DNA of 64,000 nucleotides from Anaeramoeba ignava (lineage: Eukaryota > Metamonada > Anaeramoebidae), in assembly GCA_028826165.1 (NCBI GenBank), contig JAPDFW010000056.1, forward strand, positions 186,001-250,000, given 5' to 3'. Position numbers and translations under genes: made by a program. The notes under the pieces are model-generated. The model had not been told where the DNA came from, did not search any database, and worked only from the letters and a program-made list of their open reading frames with translations. Of this stretch, positions 35,969 through 48,722 are shown piece by piece. Numbering within the stretch: the stretch's first letter is position 1; each line of letters opens with the position of its first letter.

Positions 35969-38900
35969 TTATTTTTCTTGTTTTAATAAATGAAAAGAAG
36001 CAACTCTTTCTAATTGATGAACAAGATCATCAAAATGATTTGCACAAGCTAATTCATATTGAAATTGTTGATCATCCATATTTGTAAGAAATATTTTCAT
36101 TCTTTCCTCAAGACCAGATGATTTTGGATAAGAATTATAAAATGTAACAACTTGATCATACAACTCCTTATCATGATGAAAAATCTGGAAAAAATTAAAC
36201 AAATAACCCCAATTTTGTTTTAAAAGAACTTGAGAAAATAAAATTTCTGACCAAATTTCAAATTGATTGAAATTCAATGTTTCAACAATTTCAAGCGCAT
36301 GGAAAAAATTGGGAACAGAAAGAAGCACTGGATAGAGCATTTCTCTTTTGACATTCTTTATTCTTATCATCCCAAGAATATTTAGATTGGGATACTGTGA
36401 TTGAACCACAATGAAAATTAAAAAGGAGAAGCAAGTTATAATTTTCTGGAATTGCTTGCTTTTTTCAAATTCATGAATTGCGTTGTATAAATACTGTCCG
36501 GATTGATTCAGTTCTCGGAAATTCTTTTTGATTATCTGAAAATTTGTTTTGTGATCTTTAATTGATAATTGACTGGCAATTTCGTTAATTTTGGAAAGTG
36601 CGTTTTCCATCAAGAAATTTCCAAGTTCGTTCCACATATCAAAACTGCAATAATAAAGAACTAGTTTCTCTTCATCTGATGGACAATTTTTCTTCAAAAA
36701 ATGAAAGAGCGAATTTTTGATATGGTCGTATTCTTCTGTATCTGAAATTTCCACAAGAATTGCGTCCAATCTGTTTTGTTGGAAAAGAAATTCCAGCATA
36801 AATTCAACCTGTTTTTGATCCCGAATGTGAATAATCAATCGGGACAATAGATTCAACTTTCCTGCTTGGAAATATTGAGGCGCTCTTTCATGGACGAAGT
36901 TGTATATTTTATCAAATCCTCTTGGATCAAAAGAGATTTGGAAGCATTTATACGATGCAATAATAAGCTCGATATCCAATTCGTCTTTGTTTGTGGTTGG
37001 CTTCTTTTTGTCTTTCGCGAAATCGAAAAGGAGATTGCCAATCGAAATTGGATCTTGTGAAAGATTAACTATTTTTTCGAATCCCTTTTTGTTTTCCAAA
37101 ACGGACAAGATTCCTTGGAAAATATCCAGAGACTCAACCTCTTTTTTCTCATTGAAACTTGGTGATTTTTCAAAGGTTTGATCAGAGGAAATCACTATAT
37201 TCTCGATACTCATGAATTTGGAAATGGAAAATTTGGTTGCATTTACTGCAGAATGCTTTGTTTTTTTCTCAATTTTCCAAGATAAAGTTTCATACAAAAG
37301 AGTTGCTGTAATTTCAGGCAATTTTTCTTTGAGCTCTTTTTTATGGAAAGCGATAAACTGCCGAATTGTTTGCAAGGCTTCATGTCCATATCCAAAAAGA
37401 TGTTTCAACGCTTCTTGTGGATTATCTTCCACAAATGAAATTTCTTTGAAAATTAACTGAGATATTTTATAGTCGAAAATGTACTTTCCAAATGTTTTTT
37501 TGATTGTTTCATTTTTCAAAGATAGTTCTTTTAAAACATCAATTCTTTGTTCTATTGTTGTCAAATTAGAAATTTGAATATTTTGTGTTTCTTGAGTAAA
37601 AAATTCGCGAATTTGACTGATTGTGATTTGCTCATTTGACGCAATTTGTTTGCATATTTTCATCTGTAGAATTTGATGAGGTCTGTATTGGTATTCCTCT
37701 GCTATTTTTTGTGCTTTATCCACAAGTTCGTGGTTGAGTAAATGGTCGAAAACTTGGTCTAGAATCTTTTTTTCCTCTTCATTCACTTTTCTTGTTTCTT
37801 TCTGAATAATGTTCTGTTCTGATTTATCATTTTCCAATTGAGTTAATTGAATGAATTCTTGTGTATATTGAGGCAGCCAAATAAGAAGCATTTCGGGAAT
37901 TTTTTGGTGATTTTGCAAAATTAGAGCTTGTGCAATATCTCTGTTTGCTTTGAGGTTTCTTCTTCTCCAAATAATTCTTTCTATTAAATTTTCTTTTTTC
38001 TGAACAAAATGAATTGAATATTTGATTAACTCAAATAATCTGAAAGAAAGATTTCGTTGCAATATTTCCTTGCTATATACATCATTGTTTGCGATGATAT
38101 GCTTGAAACTATGCCATTTTTCATTAACATGTTCTTGCATTGCTCCCACAACAATTTTCTGTAATTTTCCCTTTTCCAGAATCCAGTTTTTAGTGTATTC
38201 TGGATTGCTTTTTCAATCTGAATTAGAATCACTCTGAAATATGGGATTTTACATTCTTTGCAAAATCTTTTTGCATGCGAAAATTTGTTTTGGTTGATCA
38301 TTAAAACCAAATTTATTTCGTGATTGTTCAAAATATTGAGTTGTGGGATTTCATTGTGAATTTCTTGGAAAATATCCAAAATTCTTTTGAGGAAATGATA
38401 TTTCTCATTTTCACTACATTTTGTAACTAAATCCAAAAATATTTTTGTTTGAAAATTGTTTGAGCCAAGAAATTTTTCAATGCACTTTTGCTGGAAAATC
38501 TTTTCCCAGTGTATTTTCTCTTCAATATTATCCTCGTTTTGCAAAGAAACCTTTCTCAAATACTTTTCTGAAAGAGAATAGTGTCCATTCGAGAAATGAT
38601 GAACAAAATGAAGAAAATTTATAAGATGAAGATTTTCTGGATAAAAGATTTGCATAGATTTGATCACAACAAATAATTGGTGATTTTCAGTCAAATGGAA
38701 AAGAAAAGATGCAAAGTGCTCCTTGTTTTTTACAATTAGTTTTATAATATCGACCCAATCTTTTTGTGCTAATTTTTCATTTTTGCTGTTAAATACATCT
38801 GTATTTTCAATTACGAATTTCTCAAAAGAATTTTTTGTGGATTTCTGAAGAGAGAATAAAACAAATCAAACAAAGGAAAATGTCATCATCATAACTATTG

Positions 38901-41900
38901 TTATCTTCTTTTTTAAGCAATGAAGAAATGAGTAAGATTATGAATGAATTCTGATTATTCATCAATTTCTCCAAGAAATAAGGATTATCCAAAATTTGGA
39001 TTTGATTTTTTTTCTTGATCTGCTCAGAAATCTCGTTTGAAGTTTCAAATATATTTGTTTTCTTTTCAATTTTTTCTTTTTCAATAATTTTGGGAGGTTG
39101 TTCTTGGATTGAGTTTTTAAGACACATTTTAAAGTGACTTTGGTGAATATTTGAGGAGGTTTCTAATATTTTTGATGGTATTTGCAAATCTGGTATTTCG
39201 AGATTGTCAATCCAATAAAGTAATTGAGCCCAGTTCAAATTTAAATCAAAAATTTTTTCCAATGGTGACAAATTTTCTTGTTTTTCCTCAATTCTAAATT
39301 CATTTCTAAACCGAATTATCAAATCAGGAGATTGCTGATTCCAAAATTTAGACTGGAAATTGTTTTTCTCTTTTTTCAGAAAATTTATTGTTAGATTTAA
39401 TACTTTATATGTTTCCATTTTATCGTTTTGGTCTGGATTTTCTTTGGTTATTTTTTCAATTTTCGCATAAATTTGGTTTTGTATTTTTTGAACCACTTTC
39501 TCAACATTTTGGTTTCCTTTTCGATTCAATAATTCAATATTCTCTTTTATTGTTCTGTCAAAATTCCAAGATTGAATTGAGTTTTCATTCAGAAAATAGG
39601 CGAACATCAATCTAGCTGACCATATAATTAGATTAAATCTTTCAGGATTCACTTCAAGTAAAGTGAGAAACGAAGCACAAGAAGATATAATGGATGAAAT
39701 CAAAAAATTTTTTAATGAAAATTCCAAAATGGGAAATGAAATGCTTCTTTTTTCCTGATCGAGAATATTTTCTGTATTTTCTTGTATATCTTTAGATGTT
39801 GAAATTTGCTTTTCAAAAACCATTAAAAGCCAAAATTTGAATGCTAATATTGGTTTTGCTTGTTTGAGTGAGAAAAATATGCGATCGTTTAATTCTATTT
39901 TTGAGTATCCTTGATCTGTATATTTCAATTGAATTTTTGAATGAGATGTTTTGTGATCGAGTTGCGAAAAGGTTTGCTTTAGAATTAAGGAAAATTTTGG
40001 AAAAAAATTGGAAAGTGCTTTCCAAAAATTTGAAGAATATTCTTGTTGGAAATATTCCGAATGTGATAAGAATTTTTTTGATAAGCAAAATTCTCCCAAA
40101 ATTTTGAATAAATGTATTTCTTGCATATCCTGCTCGTTTTCTGGTTCTGTTTTGTTTATTTGACATAAATTATTGATGATTTTTTCTTGATCATTGATTA
40201 GATTTGTAATTTCATTTTCACTTGATAAAGCCAAGAACTTGATTAATGGGAAATTTGAAATCTTTTCATTTTGAAAATTAATTATTTTTGGGAAATGGTA
40301 ACTAATAAATATTATTAAATTTACCAAATTGTTTTCTATAAATTGAAAAATTAACCAATTAAAAAACTCTTTTGGTATTTCATTTAGTGTATTTTGAGAA
40401 GAAAATAGTTTTGAATTTGAAGATAAATTTTGGAGGATTTGTGATTCATTTTGGAGAGTAAAATGAATTGGATCTGAAATTGTGGAGTGGCTTAAAATGA
40501 ATTTTTTTATAGCAGGAGAACACAAAGAAAGTATTTGAGAAAATTTTGAAGATTTCAATTTGTTTGTTAAAGAAGATAAATCTGGCAAAGATAATCTCAA
40601 TGGATTGAAATGGCAAACAAAATATTTCAATTGCGAAAACCATGAATACTCTTTTTGTGGCAAATTCTTCAATGAATTGTTTTTTTCAATCATTATTCTT
40701 TGCCTTGTTTCATGATCCCAATTTTGAATCCAATTTAGTTTTGCAGTAAAATATCCAGATTGATTCAAAGATGATTTTTGATGTGGCGAGTTTTTGGGTT
40801 GAGGATCTATTAATTTTTTGAAGGATTTCAATGCAGGAAACAAATTTTGAAATTTGATGCCATCATCGGAAATATTTTTGTTTTGCAAATGAGAAGAGTA
40901 ATTATCAAATAGGGTTTGAGGATTCCAATTATCATCTTGCGATATTTTGATTGTGCGTATCCAAACAAAGGATTTTTCTTCAAGAGAACGAATAATTTGC
41001 AAATCATCTTGAAACATGATATTTCTGATTTTTTCGTGTGAGTTTAGTTGCGATAGGTAATCTGAAGCAGGAAAGACTTTTTCACACATTTCCAAGAAGA
41101 GGGCATCTTCTATTTGTGATTTTGTGAAAACATCTTTTTGGATCATATGATCTAAAAGGGTGTTGTGAATTTTTCTGTCTAAGGTTGATTGTGCAATATT
41201 TTTCAATATATACAAAGGATCCAAATTCATTCCTCTAAGCAATTGATAAATTTTCTTTATTTTGGCATTTTTTTGCAGCATTGAATAAACTAAATTTAAG
41301 GTGATTGATTTGAGTGTGTCCATATAATTTTTGTTTTCTTGGATATTATTTATCAATTGAGAATCTATTTTTTTGAGATTTTTATATAACTTTGTTGATA
41401 TTAGTAAAGAACAAGAACGAGATATTTCGTTGTGTGAAAGAGAAGATAATATTTGCTCTAAGCAAGTTTTTTCGTTTATTTTATTATTATCTCTTCCGAA
41501 GAAAATTGAATGGAGTTGAGGAATTATTTTTTTTTGTATATGAATTTTTTTTGTATTTTGCTTTTTGCTTTCATTCATTTTCAAACGTTCAGAATATTGT
41601 TTTGCAAGTTGATGGAACTGGTTATATCCCATTTTGTAAATTGATCTAATTTTTTGAATCAAATTATGTAAATGGAGCATCATCATAATATTTTGATTTT
41701 GATTTTGATTTTCATGATCTGATATTATAAAAGAATCTTGGATTGTTTTCAAAAAAATTGAATCTGTTTGAGGTATTAAATATTGTAGCTCATTTAAAAA
41801 CTTTTCAATAGCTTCACTTTCAATTTCAGTATTTTCTTGAATTTTGGATGAAATTTGGAGTAAAAACTTTGAAACGAAAAATAAACAAAATGAAGTCAAA

Positions 41901-44080
41901 TCACGTGTAAAATGAGGAAGAAAATATTTTAATTTGGATTCTGATGAATTGACTAAATATTTGAATACCGAATGTGAATCATGCTGATTCATTTTTGAGA
42001 AGGAATACTTGATTAAATCATAGGATTGAGTTTCTATTGCGATTTTGGATATATCTGAAAAAAAGGAATGGGGATATTCCCAATTGTTTAGAGAATGTAA
42101 CTTTTCCACAAACTCGGGTGTTTTGAGATGCAATAAATAATTAATGAAGTTTTGCTTTTCCCAATTTAGAAGAGTAAATTGAAAAGAGAATGTTTTTTGG
42201 GGAATATAAAAAAGCGATTTGATTTTTCCACAACAAGATTGAAATGAAAATATGTTTGAGTCAATCGGCAAATAATTAAGCATTCTACTATTTTCAGAAT
42301 GTTTTTTGCAGTTGAAGAAATATAGCACTCCTTGCGATTCGAAATTTTTGATTTTCCGAAAATGGAAAACTATGTGAGGATCTGCGAAAAAAATTGCAGG
42401 ATCTTCATCCATTTTGATATCAAAATGGTCTTCTTGGTTAATTTGATTTTCATCTGATTTCCGATACAGTTTCCATGTTTTTGCATTTGAGTCATGGATG
42501 TAGAAAAAGCAAGAAGAGACTGTGTCATCAAAAGAAAAAATTTTGTCACTGATGATTAATTTTTGTTGTTGTTGCTGTTGAGATTTTCTTTTTTTATGGT
42601 GTTTTGATTTATGGTGATGATGAGTTAATTTACCATCTCTTTTTTTTGAACGAGAAGGAGAATTTTTTGCCTTTGTTTTGGATTCTTCTTTTTGAATTTT
42701 CATTTGGAATGTTGAGCTTTGGAAATTAAATCCATTATATTTTGAATGAAGAAAGTTTTTCGGAGTTGAAAGCCAGTAAGGGGAATAGGGTTGAGAGAAG
42801 GAAGAGAAATGTATCATTTTATCCCAATGCCAAATAAAGGGTATTTGGCTTCTTTTGATTGGAAGACAGAGACCTAATTGTTTTTTTGATATAACGAAAT
42901 GGCCTATTTTCCATTCGTGCATTGAGTCTGGTTCTTGATCATCTTTTTTTATTAATTGAGAATGGGATTTTGATCTTTTGTGTTTTGTTTTGGATTCTTT
43001 TTCTTCCTTTTCTTTTTCTTCTTTTTTGTCTTCTTTTTTGTCTTCTTTTGTTTTGAAATTGAGTTGAAATGAAGTTATCACACTTTCAGTAAATTCAACA
43101 AATTTTTTTTTGAAAGAGAAAAACTTTTCCTGCTTTAATTTAGTTTTTGTTGAATGATTGCGAAAATATTTGTCCAATTCGATAATTTCAATTGAAGGAA
43201 AATTTGCTGCAAAAAGTACGACAACAAGATTATCAGGAGTAACAAAAATCTTGTTTTTTCTTGCAACTTTTGTTGTAATTGTGCTTGTTATTGGACCTAT
43301 TCTGGAGCCATTTGAGATGTTCCAAATGAAAATTCTTGATGTTTTTCTGGGAATAATATCTCCAAATAGGAACTTTGAAGTGGAATAAAAATACATTTCT
43401 TGAACATGTTTTGGAAGAGAAAGTGAGAAAGTATTTAAACAAATAACTTTGTGTTTGTGAAAACTGCAAACAAGGGAATATTTTTGGTCGATGATAAGAG
43501 TTGATTGTAAAGTTGAAGTTGAAGATTGAATAAGATTGAGAATTTGAATCGTTTGAATTTCTTTTATTGAAACGAATTTTGTGTATAAAATTTCATTAAT
43601 AAATTTTGGTGTTATTTTACATTTGAAAACAAAGTTATAATCTTCATTTTCCATTTGATTTTCATCTTCAAAAGTTATTTTTACAATATTTGCCATTTCA
43701 TTCCTAAAATCAACAAGTATTCCTTTTTGTAAGAAATTTTTTTTTTCAAACGAAGAATTTTCAAGTTCATCAAACATTTTTTTATTGATAAAATAATATA
43801 TATAAATAACATTTGAAGTATCACAAATAAATAAATATTTTGTTTTTGTTTGTTCAATTGTTTGCCAATAAAAATTTTTGATATTCTCAATTTCTAAATT
43901 TGATATTTTTTGTAAATAAGGTTGAGATTTCAAATTTTTAAATTTTGCAATTAAAAGTTTTTTATTATCATTTGATAAAAAAGCAAGAAAAGGAAAATTA
44001 AGTTTTGCATTTTCGAAATTTTCAATTCCACAATTTGAATTAAAATTTTGAATTGAAAAAGTTAAAGAATTTGAAATCAT
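35969..44080 (-). CDS. SPG11: spatacsin (SPG11), two single-base frameshifts
   Basis: Three minus-strand frames (44080-38822, about 38830-38026, about 38155-35969) belong to one intronless gene of about 2,700 codons. An extra A in the six-base run at 38831-38836 and a missing A at 38155-38158 break it. Removing the first joins EIHKNSFEKFV into one frame; restoring the second joins NYRK to IVVGAMQEHV. The C-terminal 300 residues match the conserved spatacsin C-terminal domain: GKLNLLSRLIIHIRDQKQ, FMLEFLFQQNRLDAILVE, KLVLYYCSFDMWNELGNFL, LLSVPNFFHALEIVETL, QVLLKQNWGYLFNFFQIF and LACANHFDDLVHQLERV. The N-terminal part has propeller-like strands. A basic insert of His, Lys and Gln runs lies near residue 500. 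Spatacsin works with spastizin and AP-5 in lysosome reformation. Base composition is somewhat richer in G+C than in neighbours. Confidence 0.85.
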
Positions 44081-44410
44081 TTATTATTTTAAGAAAGAAA
44101 AGAAAAGAAAAATGAAAAAAAAAAAAAAAGAAAAAAATAAAATAAAAAGGAGAAAAAAATTAAAATTAAAAATAAAAATATTTTTCTTCTTTTTAATTTT
44201 TCTTTTTCTCAAAATTTTTAAATACAAACGTTATTTCTTTTTTTTTTTTTTTTTAATTAAAAATTTTAAATAAAAAAATTTTTTTTTTTCCAATTCCTTT
44301 TTTTATTTTTTTTTATATTTTTTTTATTATATTTTTTTTTTCATTTTTCATTTTTTTCTTTTCCTTCTTCTTCTTTAAAAACATTTAAAAAAAAAAAAAA
44401 CTTTTTTATA
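44081..44410. promoter_or_regulatory. divergent upstream region between spatacsin and CUL1-A
   Basis: This 330-bp region has a TTTTTTCATTTTTCTTTTC element on the minus strand at about 44101-44125 before spatacsin. On the plus strand TTTTTTCATTTTTCATTTTT lies at about 44333-44358, some 50 bases before CUL1-A. Homopolymer T runs fill most of the rest. No gene was seen. Confidence 0.5.
44201..44240 (+). promoter_or_regulatory. conserved upstream element of CUL1-A
   Basis: A segment of about 35 bp (TCTCAAAATTTTTAAAYACAA followed by CGTYATTTCTT) lies about 175-210 bases before the CUL1-A start. It recurs with few changes at 48549-48580 before CUL1-B. Either it is a conserved promoter element or simply part of the duplicated unit. 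Confidence 0.4.
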
Positions 44411-47400
44411 ATGTCCAATCGAAAGAATAAAGTTGATTTTAATACACAATGGGCAGAAGTTAAATCTGCTATTGAAGAAATTATGAATAATCTTAATGTT
44501 GGGATTACAAACGAAAAATGGATGAAAACTTTTACGTATTTTACAATATTTTTATTCTAAATTTAATTTTGTTTAAATTTTTTGTTATTTTTTTTATTTG
44601 AATCTATTTTTTGTTATTATTTTAATAGTTCTCATTATTAAACAATTTTTTATTATTCTTATTTCTATTTAAAAATTAAAAAAAATTTTTTTTTCTTTAT
44701 AATAATTATTTAATTATTTAATTATTTAATTAATTAATTAATTAAAATTTATTTTTTTTTTGCTTTTTTTTTTTAATTTTTAAAAAAATTTTTTTTTAAT
44801 TTAGAAATGTTTATAACCTTTGTACAAAGCCAACAAACAGAGAAACACCTAGAAGATCACGAAGCCAACAAGGTGCACAAGTTAGTGGAGGATTAGTTTA
44901 TGAAAAATTAAGAGAACTTCTTGAAGAAAAAGTTAGAGTTTATTATTCTGTAAATCATTTTATTTTAATTTTTTAAATGAATTTTAATATTAATTTTTTA
45001 AATGAATTTTAATATTAATTTTTAATTTAATATTAATATTTTAAATGAATTTTAATTTAATATTAGTTTTTAATTTTTAAATTTTAATTTTTAATTTAAT
45101 TTTAATATTAATTTTTTAAATGAATTTTAATATTAATATTTTAAATGAATTTTAATTTTAATATTAATATTTTAAATGAATTTTATTTTAATTTTAATTT
45201 TTTAAATGAATTTTAATTTAATTTATAATAGGGATGTTCAGATTTATTTGAAGAACCTTTATTGAAATTTCTTTCTCAAGAATGGACAACTTTTACAACA
45301 GCAGGAAGATTTATTAAATTTCTTTTTTCATATTTAGATAGACATTATGTACCAAGACAAACAGGTGGAGGAAAATCAGATGTTTACTTGATTTATGATG
45401 TAATTTTTAATTATTTTAATTTTAATTTTAATTTTAATTTTAATTTTAATTTTAATTTTAATTTTATTTTTAATTTTAATTTTAATTTTATTTTTAATTT
45501 TAATTTTAATTTTAATTTTAATTTTTGTTTTAAATTTTATTTTTAATTAATAGCTTCATTTAGTCATTTTTCATGATGAACTTTATAAGAAACTTAAGAC
45601 CAAACTTGTTTCAGCTGTTCTTAATTTTATTGCTAAAGAAAGAATTGGAGAACATATTGATCGTTCATTAATAAGAAAGATTGTTGATATTTTTGGTAAG
45701 AAAAGAATTTAATTTTATTTTTTAAATTTTAATTTATTTATTTTTATTTTAATTTTAATTTTAATTTTAATTTTAATTTTATTAGTTGCACTTGGACAAA
45801 CTCGTGGTAAAGGAGAAGCATCACTTTTGATTTATAGACAAGATTTTGAATCCTTTTTCCTTCAAGATACTGATAAATTTTATCAACAAGAATCTGCTCG
45901 TTTTATTTCTGAGAATAATGTTTCTGAATATATGATGAAAGTAAAAATATTTTAAAATTAAAATCAAAATAAAAATAAAAATTAAAATTAAATTCAAAAT
46001 TAAAATCAAAATTAAAATTAAAATATTTTTATTTTTAATATCATTTTAGGCAGAAGCAAGAATTGATGAAGAAGTTGCAAGAGTAAATGCTTATCTTCAT
46101 CCATCAACAGAAGATCGTTTACTTGATAAATGTGTTGATGTTCTTGTTAAACAAAGAATTAAATTACTTTGGAAAGAATTTGAAGAATTAGTTCAAATTG
46201 ATAAACTTGATGATCTTCAAAGAATGTATAAACTTTTAAATCGTGTTCCTGATGGTTTAGAAGTTTTAAGAGACAATCTTGAACAAATTATTAAAGATAA
46301 AGGACTTGATGCATTAGAAGCAGTGAAAGATCAAGCTATAAAAGTATTTATAATTAAAATTAAAATTAAAAATTAAAATTAAAATTAAAATTAAAATAAT
46401 CAAATTTAAAATTAAAATTAAAATCAAAATTAAAATTAAAATTAAAATTAAAATCAAAATTAAAAATTATAATTAAAATTAAAATTAAAATTAAAATTAA
46501 AATCAAAATTAAAATCAAAATTAAAATTAAAATTAAAATTAAAATTAAAATTAAAATTAAAAATTAAAATTAAAATTATAATTATAATTATAATTAAAAT
46601 TAAAAATCTTAAAATAGGATCCAAGAATTTATGTTGAAACAATGCTTGGAACTTATCAAAGATATCATAGATTAGTTCAAAATGCTTTTAGAGGAGATCC
46701 AGGATTTGTTACTTCACTTGATAAAGCTTGTAAGAAATTTATGAATGATAATGCAGTTTGCAGAGCAGGAAATTCACCATCACAATCACCTGAACTTGTT
46801 GCAAAATTCTGTGATATGCTTTTAAAGAAATCATCTAAAAATCCAGATGAAACTGAATTAAGTAAAACATTAAATGATGTTGTAAGTATTTAATTTATAT
46901 TTAATAAACAATTAATTTATATTTAACTAATATTTAATTAATATTTAATTAATATTTAATTAATATTTAATTAATATTTAATTAATATTTAATTAATATT
47001 TAATTAATATTTAATTAATATTTAATTTATTTTTAATTAATATTTAATTAATTTTTAATTTATATTTAATCAATATTTAATTTATATTTAATTTATATTT
47101 AATTAATATTTTTAAAATAAAAATAGATGATTGTATTCAAGTATTTAGAAGATAAAGATGTTTTTCAGAAATTTTATTCAAAAAATCTTGCTAAAAGATT
47201 AATTCATGGATCATCTGTATCTGAAGATGCTGAGAGTGAAATGATTGGTAAATTAAAAGCAGCTTGTGGATATGAATGGTCATCTAAACTTCAAAGAATG
47301 TATCAAGATGTTACAGTTTCACGAGAAATGAATACTAATTTCAAAAACTTTATTAAATCAAAGAATTATACACTTGATGTTGACTTTTCAGTTATGGTTC

Positions 47401-48098
47401 TTGCAACAGGATTTTGGCCTTTATCACCACCTCAAACTAAATTTGCAATTCCAGGACAACTTGAAGGATGTGTTAATCATTTTACAAATTATTATAACAA
47501 TACACATAATGGAAGAAAATTAAATTGGCTTCATCAATTATCAAGAGGAGAAGTTAAAGTTAAACTTCGAGGAAAAGTTTATATTTTCTTAGTTTCAACT
47601 TATCAAATGGCAATTCTTTTATTATTTAACACAAATGAGAAAATTAAATTTGAAGAATTTCAAGAACATGTTCAACTTAATCCACCACATCTTCAAGGTG
47701 TTTTAACAACATTAATTAAGAAAAAAGTTGTTATTGCTGATCCAGAAAAAACAAATGATCATGGAACAACTTATTCACTTAATGCAAAATATAAAAATGC
47801 TAAAAGTAGAGTTCAATTAAATGTTCCTATCAAAGTTGAACAACATACTGATAATGAAGCAACACATAGACAAATTGAAGAAGAACGTAAAATGCTTATT
47901 CAAGCAGCTATTGTTCGAGTTATGAAATCACGTAAAACTCTTAAACATCAATCTTTAATGACTGAAGTTATTGATCAACTTAAAAGCAGATTTAAACCAA
48001 ATGTTAAGATTATTAAAAAATGTATTGATTTATTAATTGAAAAAGAATATCTTGAAAGAACTCAAGGACAAAAAGATCAATACAATTATCTTGCTTAA
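44411..48098 (+). CDS. CUL1: cullin-1 (copy A), SCF scaffold, 8 exons
   Basis: Exons 44411-44535, 44805-44949, 45232-45399, 45554-45695, 45786-45940, 46050-46343, 46618-46881 and 47127-48098 join in phase to give 754 residues, close to the usual 750-780. The N-terminal cullin repeats bind the Skp1-F-box adaptor. The C-terminal half has the cullin homology domain ([38 protein letters not shown]) that holds Rbx1. The winged-helix end has [20 protein letters not shown] with the Nedd8-acceptor Lys at about 698, then [20 protein letters not shown] and the CUL1-type terminus YNYLA. The tail and the overall match favour CUL1 over CUL3 or CUL4. Introns are AT simple repeats. A second copy follows 625 bp downstream. 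Confidence 0.93.
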
Positions 48099-48722
48099 TT
48101 TCATTTTTTTTCCTTTTCTTTTCTTTTCTTTTCCATATTTCATTTTTCTCTCGTTTCTCTTTCATTCCATTTTTTTTGATTTCTTTCTTCTCATTTTTTA
48201 CTTTTTTTTTTTTGGTTTAATTGGGATAAACAAAATTTACTTCAAATTTCATTAAAATTTCACAAAAGAAAAAAAAATTTTAATAAAAAAAATTTAATTA
48301 AAATCAAAATTAAATTAAAATTAAATAAAATTAAAATCAAAATTAAATTAAAATTAAAATTAAATCAAAATTATTAATCAAAATTAAATTAAAATTATTA
48401 ATTAAAATTATTAATCAAAATCGGATAAAAATTATTAATTAAAATTAAATCAAAATTTAATTAAAATTATTAATCAAAATTAAATCAAAATTATTAATTA
48501 AAATCGGATAAAAATTTTTCTTCTTTTTTGGTTAAATAAGTTTTTTTTCTCAAAATTTTTAAACACAATCGTCATTTCTTCTTTTTATTTTTTATTTTTC
48601 TCCTTTTCTTTTTTTTTCTTTTTGTTTTAATTAAAAAAATTTTTTTTAATTTTTTTCAATTTTAATTTTTTAATTTTTTAATTTATTTTTTATTTTCATT
48701 TTCATTTCTTTCATTTTATATA
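48099..48722. other. spacer between the tandem CUL1 genes
   Basis: This spacer holds a pyrimidine-rich 3' flank (48099-48200) and GGTTTAATTGGGATAAACAA near 48214, which recurs after CUL1-B near 54199. AAAATTATTAATCAAAAT-type repeats with AATCGGATAAAAAT follow (also seen after copy B). The second copy of the conserved upstream element lies at 48549-48580 and a TTTTCATTTTCATTTCTTTC run at 48693-48714. These shared flanks place the duplication joint near 48530. No gene was seen. Confidence 0.7.
48541..48580 (+). promoter_or_regulatory. conserved upstream element of CUL1-B
   Basis: This is the second copy of the element at 44201-44240, about 145-180 bases before the CUL1-B start. It differs at a few positions only (CACAATCGTC for TACAAACGTT), while neighbouring spacer sequence is less alike. 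Confidence 0.4.

Noticed and set aside
35969-44080. Reading the spatacsin region as three genes
   Set aside because: The pieces abut or overlap, sit on one strand, and join smoothly after one-base changes in A runs. The last piece is only the C-terminal spatacsin domain.
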